From the NCBI GenBank assembly GCA_046539045.1, contig JBKHHU010000093.1, positions 1 through 13,429 on the forward strand: DNA of 13,429 nucleotides. The letters are read 5' to 3'. The first letter of the stretch is position 1. Each line of letters begins with the position of its first letter. Under the pieces are notes generated by a model. It saw only the letters and a program-made list of their open reading frames with translations, was not told the DNA's origin and made no database searches. This DNA is from JBKHHU01 sp046539045. GTDB lineage: Bacteria; Planctomycetota; Phycisphaerae; SM23-33. Shown in pieces: positions 1-9,800 of the stretch. The position numbers and the translations under genes were made by a program.

Positions 1-1
1 T

Positions 2-757
2 CACAACGCAGTCTGCGATGTGGACGGCGACGGCCGGGAGGAAGTGTTCGCCGGGTGTCTGTTGCTCAGCGCCGACGGCGAGGTGCTCTGGCGGCAGGAC
101 GAAATCACCCGCCGGCTACTGGTTCCCAATGGCGGGCACGTCGACTCCTCGACCATGGGGTTCTTCGCCGGGCCGGATGCAGCTCCTACGCTCCAGATGG
201 CCTCCAGCTCTGCCGGGCACCTGGTCTGCAATGCCCGCACCGGTGAGATGCTGGCCGCCCATCCGCAAGGGCACGCCCAATCCGTCTCAGCCGGGTGCGT
301 CATCCCCGGCAGCAGCGACGTCCACACGATCTCCAGCAACCGATGGGGCAACTACGGTGTCATGGGTATCTATGCTCCCAATGGTGAACGGGTCAGCCGG
401 TTCCAGCCGGGATTCGTGTGTCAGAATTCCAAACCGCTGAACTGGACCGGCGACGGCCTGGAGCATCTGCTTATCTGCGACGGTCCGGGCTGGAGGGGCA
501 TCTACGACCACCTGGGCAACCGCCTGATCGACCTGGACAGTCTCGTGCCGTACGACGACCCCTTCGCCCAAAGGTATGACCGTGTGAATGTCAGCCGTGT
601 GGCTTTGCGCGACGGTGACCCGCGCGACGTGATTATCCTGCGACGCGGGAACACGATCCGATTGATCGGGCCGGCCGATACGCTGGATAAGGGCAGCAAG
701 GTCTTCGCTCCGGAACGCCGGACCAATACCAGCTGGCCGGGCTGGACCACCGTCTGA
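2..757 (+). CDS. Secreted FG-GAP/propeller protein, PL11-like, 5' truncated
   Basis: The frame is open from base 2, so the start lies outside the window; 251 residues and a TGA stop are visible. The first visible residues contain the Asp-rich turn DVDGDGREEV, the calcium-binding type loop of FG-GAP and rhamnogalacturonan-lyase (PL11) beta-propellers. Further blade-like strands follow (GHLVCNARTGEML, NWTGDGLEHLLICDGPG, YDHLGNRLIDLDSL). The Met at base 20 lies inside the DVDGDG loop and is not a start. From the family I infer a secreted protein that binds or cleaves a polysaccharide such as pectin, but no catalytic residue can be assigned from this fragment. A plain FG-GAP/VCBS protein without lyase activity is the main alternative. 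It converges on the oxidoreductase gene and shares a terminator with it. Confidence 0.6.
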   Translation, partial: HNAVCDVDGDGREEVFAGCLLLSADGEVLWRQDEITRRLLVPNGGHVDSSTMGFFAGPDAAPTLQMASSSAGHLVCNARTGEMLAAHPQGHAQSVSAGCVIPGSSDVHTISSNRWGNYGVMGIYAPNGERVSRFQPGFVCQNSKPLNWTGDGLEHLLICDGPGWRGIYDHLGNRLIDLDSLVPYDDPFAQRYDRVNVSRVALRDGDPRDVIILRRGNTIRLIGPADTLDKGSKVFAPERRTNTSWPGWTTV

Positions 758-783
758 GTTCACAGCACCGGACCCCTATCAGA

Positions 784-822
784 AGAAGCGGCGGGCTCCT
801 TTAAAAGGGGCTCCCCGCTTCT
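784..822. terminator. Hairpin between convergent genes
   Basis: Outer arms AGAAGCGG (784-791) and CCGCTTCT (815-822) pair perfectly. The stem continues inward through mostly paired GGGCT/GGCTC bases to a CCTT-TAA-AAGG tip. It lies 26 bases after the stop of the propeller gene and 20 bases after the stop of the oppositely oriented oxidoreductase gene. Neither side has a strong T-run (plus side: CTGTTCCTCC), so a bidirectional terminator is likely but not canonical. Confidence 0.65.
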
Positions 823-842
823 GTTCCTCCACATCGCTGCTC

Positions 843-2129
843 TCACTGCGTCGGTGGGATAATCGCTCCGTGCCCTGCCGTCAGCTCGCGGAGGTCCTGC
901 AGGTTCACCCGTCCCGGTGTGGACGCCGTCCGGCACGCAAGAGCTGCCGCCGCCCCGGCTGCTTGCCCCATCGCCATGCAGCTGGCCATCACGCGCAGGG
1001 CCGAGTTCGCCCTGCGATCGCTGGAGACGGTCCGCCCTGCAGCAAGCAGGTTCGTGCTCTCCTCGGGTACCAGGGCCCCAAGGGGAACGGTCGGGACAAC
1101 GCCCTTCGGCAGCGGCTCGTAAATCACGCCCGTTTCGGTGTGGACGTCGATCGGATAGAAGCTGTAGCAGACCGCGTCCTCGTGCACCTTCCCGGAGACA
1201 TAATCTTCTTCGGTAACCGTCTTCTCGCCCGTGATCCGGAACGTCTCCCGGGCGGCCGTGTCCTCAAACATCTTCACCAGGCGGACATCCTCGCACCCGG
1301 GCAGCGTCCGGACGAACCTCAGCAGCCTCAACAGTGCCGCCCGCCCGCGGATGCTCGCAAGCGTCTGGGACTGGCTGGTGGAGCTGTCCGCATCTGGCAC
1401 ATGGATGGCATTCGAACCGTGCTGCTGCAGAAGGCCGATGAAAGGCATATCAGAAGACCGCCACCAGTCCGAGGGTTCCAGCAGGCCGTTGGCCAATGCC
1501 GCTTCGTAGCGACGCTGGATTTCCGCCTCGTCCAGCGAAGTTGGGTCATACCCCCGCAACCGGCACATCAGGGTGCCCGGCTGGATGGTCTCCTCCCGCC
1601 GGCGCCGCAGGCCCAGCATCCCGACCACCGATGCATCGCCGGTGCAGTCGATAAGTTGTTTGGCTTTGATCTCCCGCCGGACCCCTCCGCGGCCGACGGC
1701 GATGACCGTCCATACGCCGTCCTCGGTTTGAGTTACCGACAGCGGGAATTCGTGGTAGTGCAGCGTGATTTCCGCCGCCAGCGCTTCCTCCTCCAGCACA
1801 AGTGAGAGGATGTCACCGTTGATGAATACATTCGTCCCGGTCCAGTCCCCGTCGCCAGAGAAGTCCGGCTGGGGCTTGTTCTCCAGAGCCAGCGACTTGC
1901 AGACCATCTCCCAGCCGATACCGGCGATCACCTGTCTACTCCCGGCGTTGAAAAACTGCACCGCCCAGACGCCCCCTGCCGTCATCGTTCCGCCCAACCG
2001 CGCACCGGACTCGACGATCATCGTCGATGCGCCCGCCCGAGCGCTCTGCAGCGCGGCGATCGCCCCGGCCGTGCCGCCACCGATCACCAGCACGTCCGTC
2101 TGCTCCATCGCTACCTTTTCCCGTTCCAT
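843..2129 (-). CDS. FAD-dependent oxidoreductase (PF12831-like)
   Basis: A 428-residue flavoprotein. An N-terminal Rossmann motif GGGTAG (residues 17-22) follows a beta strand (VLVI) and leads to the acidic E40 at the end of the second strand, the usual ADP-ribose contact. It is followed by RLGGTMTAGG (44-53). A DCTGDA motif is at 161-166, and a C-terminal FAD-closing segment AAGRTVSSDR...MGQAAGAAAALA is at about 363-398. This order is typical of the FAD_oxidored (PF12831) family, common in Planctomycetota and often placed among carbohydrate genes. The substrate is unknown. I chose the start at 2129 because a strong AGGAGG sits 8 bases upstream; an upstream in-frame Met at 2195 lacks a comparable site. 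There is no signal peptide, so the protein is probably cytoplasmic. Confidence 0.85.
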   Translation of the reverse strand: MEREKVAMEQTDVLVIGGGTAGAIAALQSARAGASTMIVESGARLGGTMTAGGVWAVQFFNAGSRQVIAGIGWEMVCKSLALENKPQPDFSGDGDWTGTNVFINGDILSLVLEEEALAAEITLHYHEFPLSVTQTEDGVWTVIAVGRGGVRREIKAKQLIDCTGDASVVGMLGLRRRREETIQPGTLMCRLRGYDPTSLDEAEIQRRYEAALANGLLEPSDWWRSSDMPFIGLLQQHGSNAIHVPDADSSTSQSQTLASIRGRAALLRLLRFVRTLPGCEDVRLVKMFEDTAARETFRITGEKTVTEEDYVSGKVHEDAVCYSFYPIDVHTETGVIYEPLPKGVVPTVPLGALVPEESTNLLAAGRTVSSDRRANSALRVMASCMAMGQAAGAAAALACRTASTPGRVNLQDLRELTAGHGAIIPPTQ

Positions 2130-2137
2130 TGCCTGCA

Positions 2138-2145
2138 CCTCCTCC
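2138..2145 (-). promoter_or_regulatory. Strong ribosome binding site of the oxidoreductase gene
   Basis: The minus strand reads GGAGGAGG here, about 8 bases before the ATG whose A is at 2129. This decides the start in favour of MEREKV rather than the longer open frame. Confidence 0.75.
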
Positions 2146-2242
2146 AGAAGACCATTCCATCCGAGTATTGCCCGGGGCAGGCCGCAAGTAAACACCGAGT
2201 CTGCTTACGAGCCGCTTTTTTCCCTTGCGCAGCGGAAAGGCC

Positions 2243-2271
2243 TTTCACTAAGGCGTTTGTTCGGGTATAAC
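2243..2271 (+). promoter_or_regulatory. Candidate sigma-70 promoter for sbcDC
   Basis: TTTCAC (2243-2248), a 17-base spacer, then TATAAC (2266-2271) lie about 57 bases before the sbcD start. The -10 box matches well and the -35 box is weak. No clear promoter is seen for the divergent oxidoreductase gene in the same 199-base gap. A run of T at about 2215-2221 is the only other notable feature there. Confidence 0.4.
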
Positions 2272-2328
2272 CTAACTTGCACGGACGAGAGTTCTCAACA
2301 TCAGAGCCAACCATGGCGGGTGACACGG

Positions 2329-3486
2329 ATGAAGCTGATACATACCGCAGACTGGCACCTCGGGAGAGCCCTGCATGGGGCAAACCTTATCGAGGATCAG
2401 GCGTACCTGCTGGACCAGTTCGTCGACCTGGTTCGTCAGGAGCAGCCGGACGCGGTGCTGATTGCCGGCGATGTCTACGACCGGGCCGTTCCGCCCGGCG
2501 ACGCCGTGGATCTGCTGGATGAGACGCTCTGTCGTCTCGCCCAGGATTGCGGCACGCAGGTTGTGGTGATCGCCGGGAACCACGACAGCCCCACGCGGCT
2601 GAATTTCGCTTCCCGCATGTTGCGGTCCTGCGGGGTTCACATCCTCGGCGTGCCGACGTGCAGCCCCCAGCCGGTGACGCTTGCGGACGACCACGGACCG
2701 ATCCACGTCTACCCGCTTCCTTACGCGGAACCGGCCGTCATCCGCCACCAGGCTGATCTGCCCGATCTCCGCGGTCATTCCGAAGCGATGGTCCATCTCA
2801 TGCAAGGCATCCGGGCCGGGCATCAGGAAAACCAGCGGGCGATTGCCGTTGCCCACTGCTTCGTCGGAGGCGGTCAGGAGTCCGAATCCGAACGGCCGCT
2901 CAGCGTCGGCGGGGCCGGGGCGATCGATCCTGCTGTCTTTGACGGGTTCGACTACGTCGCCCTCGGGCATCTGCATCGGCCTCAGTCGTTCAACGGCGGA
3001 GCCGTCCGATTCAGCGGATCGCTGATGCGATACTCTTTCTCGGAGGCCAAGCAGAACAAGTCCGTATCGATTGTGGAAATCGACGCGGCGGGCTCGGCGG
3101 ATATCAGGGAGATCAAGCTGACGCCCCGTCGGCAGGTCCGGTGCATCGAAGGGCTGCTGACGGATGTGCTTGCAGGTGCCGACAAAGACCCCGGCCGGGA
3201 GGATTACCTGATGGTCACACTGACCGACACCGAACACATATTCGACGCGATGGGCAAGCTCCGCGAAGTCTACCCCAACGTGCTGCACCTGGACCGGGCC
3301 GGGCTGCGATTGGCAAACGCGTCCGATACGCCCAACCGAGCCGACCCGCGGAAGGATACGGAGCTGGACCTGTTCAAGGGGTTCCTGGAAGAGGTGACCG
3401 GCAGAGAACCGGACGAAGCTCAACTGGATGCGTTTTCCGACGTGGCCGACGGTGCCCGTGCCGAGCAGCGGGAGGCGACTTCGTGA
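2329..3486 (+). CDS. sbcD: SbcD, Mre11-type nuclease subunit of SbcCD
   Basis: A 385-residue metallophosphoesterase, close to the usual family length of about 400. The calcineurin-type metal ligands are all present: D8 and H10 in HTADWHLG, GDVYDR at 47-52, GNHD at 83-86, a later His in AVAHCF, and GHLH in DYVALGHLHRP. The protein forms the exonuclease/endonuclease half of SbcCD, which uses Mn2+ to cleave hairpins and protein-blocked DNA ends in the cytoplasm. The start at 2329 places the first beta strand (MKLIHTADWH) at the N terminus as in the family; the open frame extends far upstream but reads as antisense of the oxidoreductase. The ribosome site is weak (GGGTGA). The stop overlaps the sbcC start, so the two are translationally coupled. 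Confidence 0.95.
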   Translation: MKLIHTADWHLGRALHGANLIEDQAYLLDQFVDLVRQEQPDAVLIAGDVYDRAVPPGDAVDLLDETLCRLAQDCGTQVVVIAGNHDSPTRLNFASRMLRSCGVHILGVPTCSPQPVTLADDHGPIHVYPLPYAEPAVIRHQADLPDLRGHSEAMVHLMQGIRAGHQENQRAIAVAHCFVGGGQESESERPLSVGGAGAIDPAVFDGFDYVALGHLHRPQSFNGGAVRFSGSLMRYSFSEAKQNKSVSIVEIDAAGSADIREIKLTPRRQVRCIEGLLTDVLAGADKDPGREDYLMVTLTDTEHIFDAMGKLREVYPNVLHLDRAGLRLANASDTPNRADPRKDTELDLFKGFLEEVTGREPDEAQLDAFSDVADGARAEQREATS

Positions 3487-6400
3487 AACCGCTCAGGCTT
3501 ACCATGAAAGCTTTCGGCCCCTATGCGGGCGAGCAGACGCTCGACTTCCGGGACCTGCGGGAAAACGGGCTGTTCCTGGTCACCGGGCCGACCGGTTCGG
3601 GCAAATCGACGGTCCTCGACGCGATCTGCTACGCCCTCTACGGCAACACCTCAGGGGATGAACGCGACGGCAGCCAGATGCGGTCCCAGCATGCCGATCC
3701 GGACACCGAGACCGAGGTGACGTTCGACTTTGCATTGGGAGCAGACCGCTACCGCGTCCGGCGGAACCCCGCCTATGACCGTCCGAAGAAACGCGGCGAC
3801 GGGATGACCACCCAGCAGGCGGCTGCGACGCTGTACGATCGGACGGACGTCGAGGACGATGCCCATGACGGCGAGCCGATGGCGACGAAGATCGGGGAGG
3901 TGGACTTGGCCGTGGAGAACCTGCTGGGATTCCGCTCGCAGCAGTTCCGGCAGGTCGTCATGCTGCCGCAGGGGCAGTTCCGCAAGTTGCTGGTGTCCGG
4001 GTCTGCCGAGCGGCAGGATATCCTGGAGACGCTTTTCCGGACCCAGTTCTACAGACTCGTCGAGCAGCGGCTCAAGGAGCAGGGCAAGCAGTCGAAGCAG
4101 CAACTGGAGCAACTGCAGAATCGCCGCACGCAGGTTCTGGAACTGGCCGGGGCCGAGAGACCGAATGAACTGACCGAGAAACTCGATGAACTGAAAAAGC
4201 AGCGCGGCCGGACCGTCAAGGAACTGCAAAACGCCCGGAAGGAAAAAGAAGCTGCCGATAGGGCTCTGGAAGAAGGCAAGTCCGCGGCCGACGCCTTGAA
4301 AGAAGCCCGCGATGCACAGGCGGCACTGGACAAGGTACGGGCGCGGGAGGAAGAGGTCGACCAGCTGCGTCGCCGCGCGGAGCAGGCGGAGAAGGCTTTG
4401 GCGCTGCGGGATGTCGAAACCGCCTGCCGCCAGCGCCGCAAGGAAGCCGCTCAAGCCCGGGATGCTTCTGAAAAGGCCGATGCGGCCCTGACCGCCGCCG
4501 GGAAGCAGATGGATCAGGCCCAAGAGGCGCTGTCCAAGCAGCAGAAACGGGCAGAGAAACTCGACCCGCTCAACAGGGAGATCGACCGCCTCGACCAACT
4601 CGCCCAGCAGGTGGACAAGCTATCGGAAGCAAAGACAACCGCCGAGCATAAGGCGGCCGAAGCAAAGAAACTCTCCGAACAGCACGCCGCCGCGGAGAAG
4701 CAACGGAAACAACTCGAACAGAAGCTTCAGACACTCTCAGCCGAACAGTCGAAGGCCAAGGAGACCGCCGGGCGCCTTGAACAGCACACGCTTGCCCTGA
4801 AGGAAGTACAGCGAACGCACAAGGCCCTGGTGGAACTCAAGCAGGCCCGGGCAGAGCGGGAGAAAGCCGACCGGCAGGTGCAACAGGCCGACCGGACCGT
4901 TAAGCAGGCGGAAACGAAACTCCAGCAGGCTATCGAAAGGCTCCGGCAAATGGAGCGCGAGTACCAGTCCGGCAGTGCCGCCCTGCTCGCCCGCTCCCTG
5001 GAGGAGGACAAGCCCTGCCCCGTCTGCGGATCGACCCATCACCCCGCGCCCGCAGAATCCGCCGATGAGATACCGGACAAGGAAGCTCTCGAAGCCCAGC
5101 GCCGAACGGTTGCCGATCGCCAGAAAACTCGCGACGAGGCGCAGGCGGATCTTTCCGAACAGAAGAGCCGGCTGAAGGTCGCCTCGGCCCAGGTGACGTC
5201 GCTGGAATCCGACCTCGGGGATCAGGTGGACCGCCGGCCGGAGCAACTGCAGGAGCAGATCGCAGAGTTGCAAACCCAACGGGACAAGGCCGATCGAGCC
5301 CGAAAGCAACTGACTGAAATCGGCAATACCCAGGAGCGTCTCGAGAACCAGGCCGCCTCTGCGGGAAAGCAGGCGCAGCAGTTGGTCGAGCGACTGCAGA
5401 ACGCAAAAGCCGAATCCGCCTCCGCGGAAGCTCGCTTGACCGAGCGGCGGGAGGCCGTTCCCGAAGACCTGCGCAGCCCCGAAAAGCTTACCGCCCGTAA
5501 GCAGAAGCTCACAACCGAACGGGATGAAATCAGGTCCGCCCTCGATGAAGCAACCAAGGCGGCAGACAAAGCGCGGGAGCAGCTTCTGACCTGTCGGTCC
5601 GAGTCGAAAGCTGCCGAGACCGCTGCAGCCAAAGCCGCCGATGCCGCACGAACTGCCCGAAAGGAGTTTCAGGCTCGCCTCACCAAGGCCGGGTTCGAAT
5701 CGGAAGAAACTTACACCGCCGCTCGCCTCGAGCCGGAGCAGATCGAGACGCATCACAAGCGCATCCAGCAGTACCAGGATGATCTGTCCGCCGCGAAGGA
5801 TCGGGCAGCCCGGGCCACTGCCGCTGCCGAGGGCGTGAAAGCTCCCGACCCGGACAAACTCCAGGCAGCTGCCGCGGAGACGGAGAAAGAGGTCGAGCGT
5901 CTGCTGGGCGAGCAGGCAGCCTTGGAGGAAAAAGTCGCCCAGCACGAGAAATGGTGCGACCAACTTGAGAAAATGGCAGCCGAGCAGGAATCGGCCGAGA
6001 AGCACTACGCCGTCTACAACACCCTCGGCGAGATCGCCGGCGGGCGGAACTCGCTGAACCTCTCGTTCCATCGCTATGTGCTGGGGATTCTGCTGGATGA
6101 CGTCCTGCTGGCAGCGAGCAGGCGGCTTCAGATCATGAGCAAGGGACGCTACGAACTCCGCCGGCAGCGGGAGCTGACCGATCGTCGCGGGGCCAAGGGC
6201 CTGGATCTGGAAGTCGAAGACCACTACACCGGTCAGGCTCGGCCGGTTCAGACGCTCTCCGGCGGAGAAAGCTTCCTGGCGGCGCTGTCGCTGGCGTTGG
6301 GCCTTGCCGACGTTGTGCAGGAATACGCCGGAGGGGTGCGACTGGACGCGATCTTCATCGATGAAGGCTTCGGCAGCCTCGACAGCGAAGCACTGGACGA

Positions 6401-6548
6401 CGCGATCCGGACGCTTATCGACCTCCAGCAATCAGGCCGCCTCGTCGGAATCATCTCTCACGTGGCGGAGTTGAAGGAGCGGATCGACGCCCGCCTGGAA
6501 GTCTCCGCAGGCAAAACGGGCAGCACCGCTCGATTCGTGGTGAACTGA
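3483..6548 (+). CDS. sbcC: SbcC, Rad50-type ATPase subunit of SbcCD
   Basis: A 1021-residue SMC-like ATPase. Walker A is TGPTGSGKST (G35-T43), with a family-typical N-terminal strand (MKAFGPYAG) and a Q-rich region (MLPQGQFRKLL) after it. Two long Lys/Glu/Gln/Ala coiled coils flank the zinc hook CPVCGSTHHP (C512 and C515). The ABC signature LSGGES is at 925-930, and Walker B plus D-loop FIDEGFGSLD at 958-967. SbcC opens and positions DNA ends for SbcD by ATP-driven movement, and dimers join through the hook. The start is GTG at 3483: GGGAGG lies 7 bases upstream, and GTGA gives a 4-base overlap with the sbcD stop. An in-frame ATG at 3504 is later and would remove the first strand. Length and motif order are normal. 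Confidence 0.96.
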   Translation: MKPLRLTMKAFGPYAGEQTLDFRDLRENGLFLVTGPTGSGKSTVLDAICYALYGNTSGDERDGSQMRSQHADPDTETEVTFDFALGADRYRVRRNPAYDRPKKRGDGMTTQQAAATLYDRTDVEDDAHDGEPMATKIGEVDLAVENLLGFRSQQFRQVVMLPQGQFRKLLVSGSAERQDILETLFRTQFYRLVEQRLKEQGKQSKQQLEQLQNRRTQVLELAGAERPNELTEKLDELKKQRGRTVKELQNARKEKEAADRALEEGKSAADALKEARDAQAALDKVRAREEEVDQLRRRAEQAEKALALRDVETACRQRRKEAAQARDASEKADAALTAAGKQMDQAQEALSKQQKRAEKLDPLNREIDRLDQLAQQVDKLSEAKTTAEHKAAEAKKLSEQHAAAEKQRKQLEQKLQTLSAEQSKAKETAGRLEQHTLALKEVQRTHKALVELKQARAEREKADRQVQQADRTVKQAETKLQQAIERLRQMEREYQSGSAALLARSLEEDKPCPVCGSTHHPAPAESADEIPDKEALEAQRRTVADRQKTRDEAQADLSEQKSRLKVASAQVTSLESDLGDQVDRRPEQLQEQIAELQTQRDKADRARKQLTEIGNTQERLENQAASAGKQAQQLVERLQNAKAESASAEARLTERREAVPEDLRSPEKLTARKQKLTTERDEIRSALDEATKAADKAREQLLTCRSESKAAETAAAKAADAARTARKEFQARLTKAGFESEETYTAARLEPEQIETHHKRIQQYQDDLSAAKDRAARATAAAEGVKAPDPDKLQAAAAETEKEVERLLGEQAALEEKVAQHEKWCDQLEKMAAEQESAEKHYAVYNTLGEIAGGRNSLNLSFHRYVLGILLDDVLLAASRRLQIMSKGRYELRRQRELTDRRGAKGLDLEVEDHYTGQARPVQTLSGGESFLAALSLALGLADVVQEYAGGVRLDAIFIDEGFGSLDSEALDDAIRTLIDLQQSGRLVGIISHVAELKERIDARLEVSAGKTGSTARFVVN

Positions 6549-6677
6549 CCGCTTTCGAAGGCGATAACGTACAATGACGCCCATGCGCCTGTACTCAGCC
6601 GGATAGAAAAGCGGTCTTCTACACCGAAACTCGGAGGTCCGCGTCCTCCCGGGGGCGATCATGAGCGGAAAAGCGGT
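6548..6677 (+). repeat. Inverted and direct repeats after sbcC
   Basis: ACCGCTTTC (6548-6556) is inverted relative to GAAAAGCGGT (6606-6615), and GAAAAGCGGT recurs directly at 6668-6677. Between the inverted arms a smaller stem GTACA/TGTAC with an inner CGC/GCG can form (about 6569-6594). The structure could end or stabilise the sbcDC transcript, but it has no proper T-run. Confidence 0.35.
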
Positions 6678-6685
6678 GCGCGAGT

Positions 6686-6711
6686 CAAACGAAAAGCCCG
6701 CCGCTGCGGGT
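6686..6711 (-). terminator. Rho-independent terminator of the hydrolase gene
   Basis: On the minus strand CCCGC-AGCG-GCGGG is followed directly by CTTTTCGTTTG. The hairpin lies about 115 bases after the TAG of the hydrolase gene and is in the correct orientation for it. The rest of 6549-6826 shows no credible gene. Confidence 0.7.
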
Positions 6712-6826
6712 CGGACTCCACCGGACCTGCAACGACGTGGGTTTGGCTGTGCCCGAGAAGCGTCATGCGCCCGACTCATCCCTGAAGGGGCAAATCGGTT
6801 CCTTGCCGGATGAGCGGTCGGCCGAG

Positions 6827-9800
6827 CTATTTCCTCTTTTCCAGGACGAGGCTGGTCATGTCCACGCGGTATCCGGCGTGGTTGCCCTGGTTGACCTGGA
6901 ACGTAACGGGCGTCTTCTCTGTAAGGACGCCGACAGGCACCTCCAACCAGACGATCCGGTTGACGTTGTCGGCCGTATACGCCGTCGGAAGCGGGATGGT
7001 CTGCTTGCCGATCTTCACGCTGCCCTCGCCAGTGGCGACGTTCTCTACCACCAGCTTCAGCCATGCGCGGTCGGCGTTGAGCCATTCAGGGTCGATCGCC
7101 ACGGTCTTCTTCAGCGGCGTGCCTCGTTTCACGACCTGCAGGATGTCCGGCGAGAAGAACTGCTTTCGGACGACCTCGTCGCTTTCGACGACTGCGCCCT
7201 TGAGCGGCAGTTCGATCTTCCACGCACCGCGTCCCTGGATGGGCACGGCCCGGAGAGTCAGTTCCGTCCTGCCGGCGGCCTGGACGTCCTCGCCCGGACG
7301 CGAGATCTGGTAGTCGGACTTGTCCACGTGGGTCCGTTCGGCCCGGCCGTCCCGGAAAACAGTGCCGGTGGGTGCGGCGACGGTAATGTCCACGGCGCGA
7401 TCGTGCCGGTGATCGTTGAACACGATGACCACGAGTTTCTGGGTGCCATCGAACGCCGGCGGCATGGCGTTGGGGTCGGTGCCGTCCACGCTGGCGACCA
7501 TCCACACGTCCGGGTCGGAGGTCTCGCACGCCACCAGGCGGCCGCGCAGGTTCCGCATGAGTCCGTAGCCCACGTGCAGGGCCTGTTGCGTGGCGGTGGG
7601 GTGGATCATGGTTCGTCCGCGGGCTTTGTCGGGCGTCTGGTGAATCGCGTACAGGATGTCCCGCATGTTGTAGGACATGCGGCGGTACTCGGTAGCGCGG
7701 CGCGCCTCGGCCGAGGAGGTGATGTTCCCGCGGGACGGGGCGTCGAGAAGGTCGTTGGTCTCGGTGTTGTAACTGTAAAGCCACTTGTTGTGTTTGGTGA
7801 CGCCATAGGCGGTGAGCACCTCATACGCGCCGGGCATCGCCGTCACGTCGCCCTGGTAGTGGTGCTCGTGAATGCCGTCGATGTACTCGATGTTCCGGTC
7901 GATGGTGTTCTTGTACAGCAGGTCCCACGCCGCCCAGTGGTCCTCGTTCCAGCGGAAGCCCCAACCCGCCAGCGTGGTGATCTGGGGGTTGTGCTTCTTG
8001 ACCTCTGAGGCGATCACCCTGTACATCTTGTCGTAAATCCAACCGTTTCCCTTGCCCGACCAGTAGGTGAAGGCGGTCTCGTCGACCACGCCCCAGTTGC
8101 CCTTGGCGTCCTTGTGCCACTTGAGGTGCGGGATGATTGCCCCGGGCTCAAGGGCCGGATTGGGAGTGAATACTTTCGGTAGGGCGGCCGCCAGGAGACT
8201 GCGGTTCAGCACCGACAGTTCATACTCCGAAGCCTCCCCTTTTGCGACCTTGGTCTTGAGGGACTGGACCGGCTCGGGCAAGGAGGCCTCTTTCCACATC
8301 GCCAGTTTCGCCAGTTCTTCAGAGTCCAGCAGGTTGTTCAGCGATCGCGAAACCTGCTCACGCGTACGGTCGTCGAGTTCGTCGTTACCGTCGGGGTCGT
8401 ACTGCGACCAATCACGCACGCGTTCGATCTTCTTGGCGATCAGCTTGCCCAATGGGTTGTCGCTCCGGCAGAACCGGGCGAGCGCGGCATAGTCCTTGAT
8501 ATCCTCGCGGTCGAAGCCCGGCCGCATCTTCAGCATCACGGGGCCATTCTCGGCAGCGAGATCTTCGCGATAGTAGTGGTTCTTCAGGTTGATCTTGTCC
8601 TTGCTGCCCCAGTGCAGATAGGGCTCGTTCCAGAACTCCAGGACCACCTCGCCGTACTTCTGGAAGTCGCGGCTGTTCTCGGCGAGGCTTCGGGCCCAGC
8701 CACGGAGTTGCCGCTCCCAACCGTTGGGGTTCCGCACCAGGACGGCCGGCTCCTTGCGCTCGCCGTAGCATTCGATGTAGAACATCTCCGCCGGTCCGTG
8801 TTCGGGCACGGGCTTGATGTATTCGGCGAAGGTTGCTTCCAGCAGCCGGCGGTTGAATTGATAGACCTGCACCTCGTCTTTGTCTTTGCGGGTGACGTCG
8901 GCGACGACCTTCTCGGGTAGTTCATAGCCCTTCCACGCCTCTGCGCTGTAGAGATCCTTGACGCGAAGCAGGCTGTCCAGCAGCCTGCGCAGGTCGCGCG
9001 GCGAATTCTTGCCGTCGCGGCTTTTGAGGTGCTTGTCCAGACTGAACTTCCTGAAACGTGTGCGAAACTTGCCGTCATCCACGCGGCTGTGGAGATACTC
9101 CACCAGTTTGGCGTGCTTCTCGACCTTGCCGGAGAAGATGTCCATCAACGGTCGCCAGTCTGTGAATCCGGGGGTGTTGAACTTGTACCAGTCCTGCCAG
9201 GGGTTTCGGGGATAGCTCTGGGCATAGAGGTTCCGCTGGCAGCCCGGACGGTACTGCTGCGGCATGTTGCCGGCGAAACCGCCAAACAGTGGGGCAGGCA
9301 CCACGTTGTGGTTGTTGATGCTCAGCATCTTGCCCGAGCAGGTTGCCTGAACCCGCGGCTCAATGCGCTGCGATTTCTCCTCCAGCTTCAGCTTCTCCAG
9401 CGTGAAGTTCACCTCCCCCACGCCCAGCGGATTGACCACGCCGATGGCGATGTGCGAGATCTGCGACAGGTCGATCACGTAGTCTTCATCTATATGACTG
9501 CCCGGGGAGACCCACTCGGCCTCGGCGAAATCCGCGAAATCGACCGTGGCGGAGTTGACCTTGTCGATCAGCGGCACCGCCGAGCGGAGGTAGTACCAAC
9601 TCCCGTCGCTCTCGCGGATCCACAGCGTCACGTGGACGTCGTCTCGGGGTTTGGCGGTGGAGACAGTGCAGGTAAGCCCCCGGTACCCCCGCAGATCGGA
9701 GACCTGCGACAATTCCTGCACGGCACATCGCATGTGGTTCCAGTTCACACGGTCTGTGCCCATGTCGAACTCGAAGGCAATGCCCGCGCCGTCGGCAGCC

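Noticed and set aside
1765..2328. Upstream extension of the sbcD open frame by 188 residues
   Set aside because: It is the antisense of the oxidoreductase start region plus the intergenic gap; SbcD proteins begin with the MKLIHTADWH strand.
3651..6431. Long minus-strand open frames (up to 564 residues) opposite sbcC
   Set aside because: They are antisense shadows of GC-rich coiled-coil codons and have Leu/Arg-rich low-complexity translations; sbcC has all expected motifs.
6737..8008. 423-residue plus-strand open frame opposite the hydrolase
   Set aside because: It is a His/Val/Gly-rich antisense shadow without a ribosome site or known motif.
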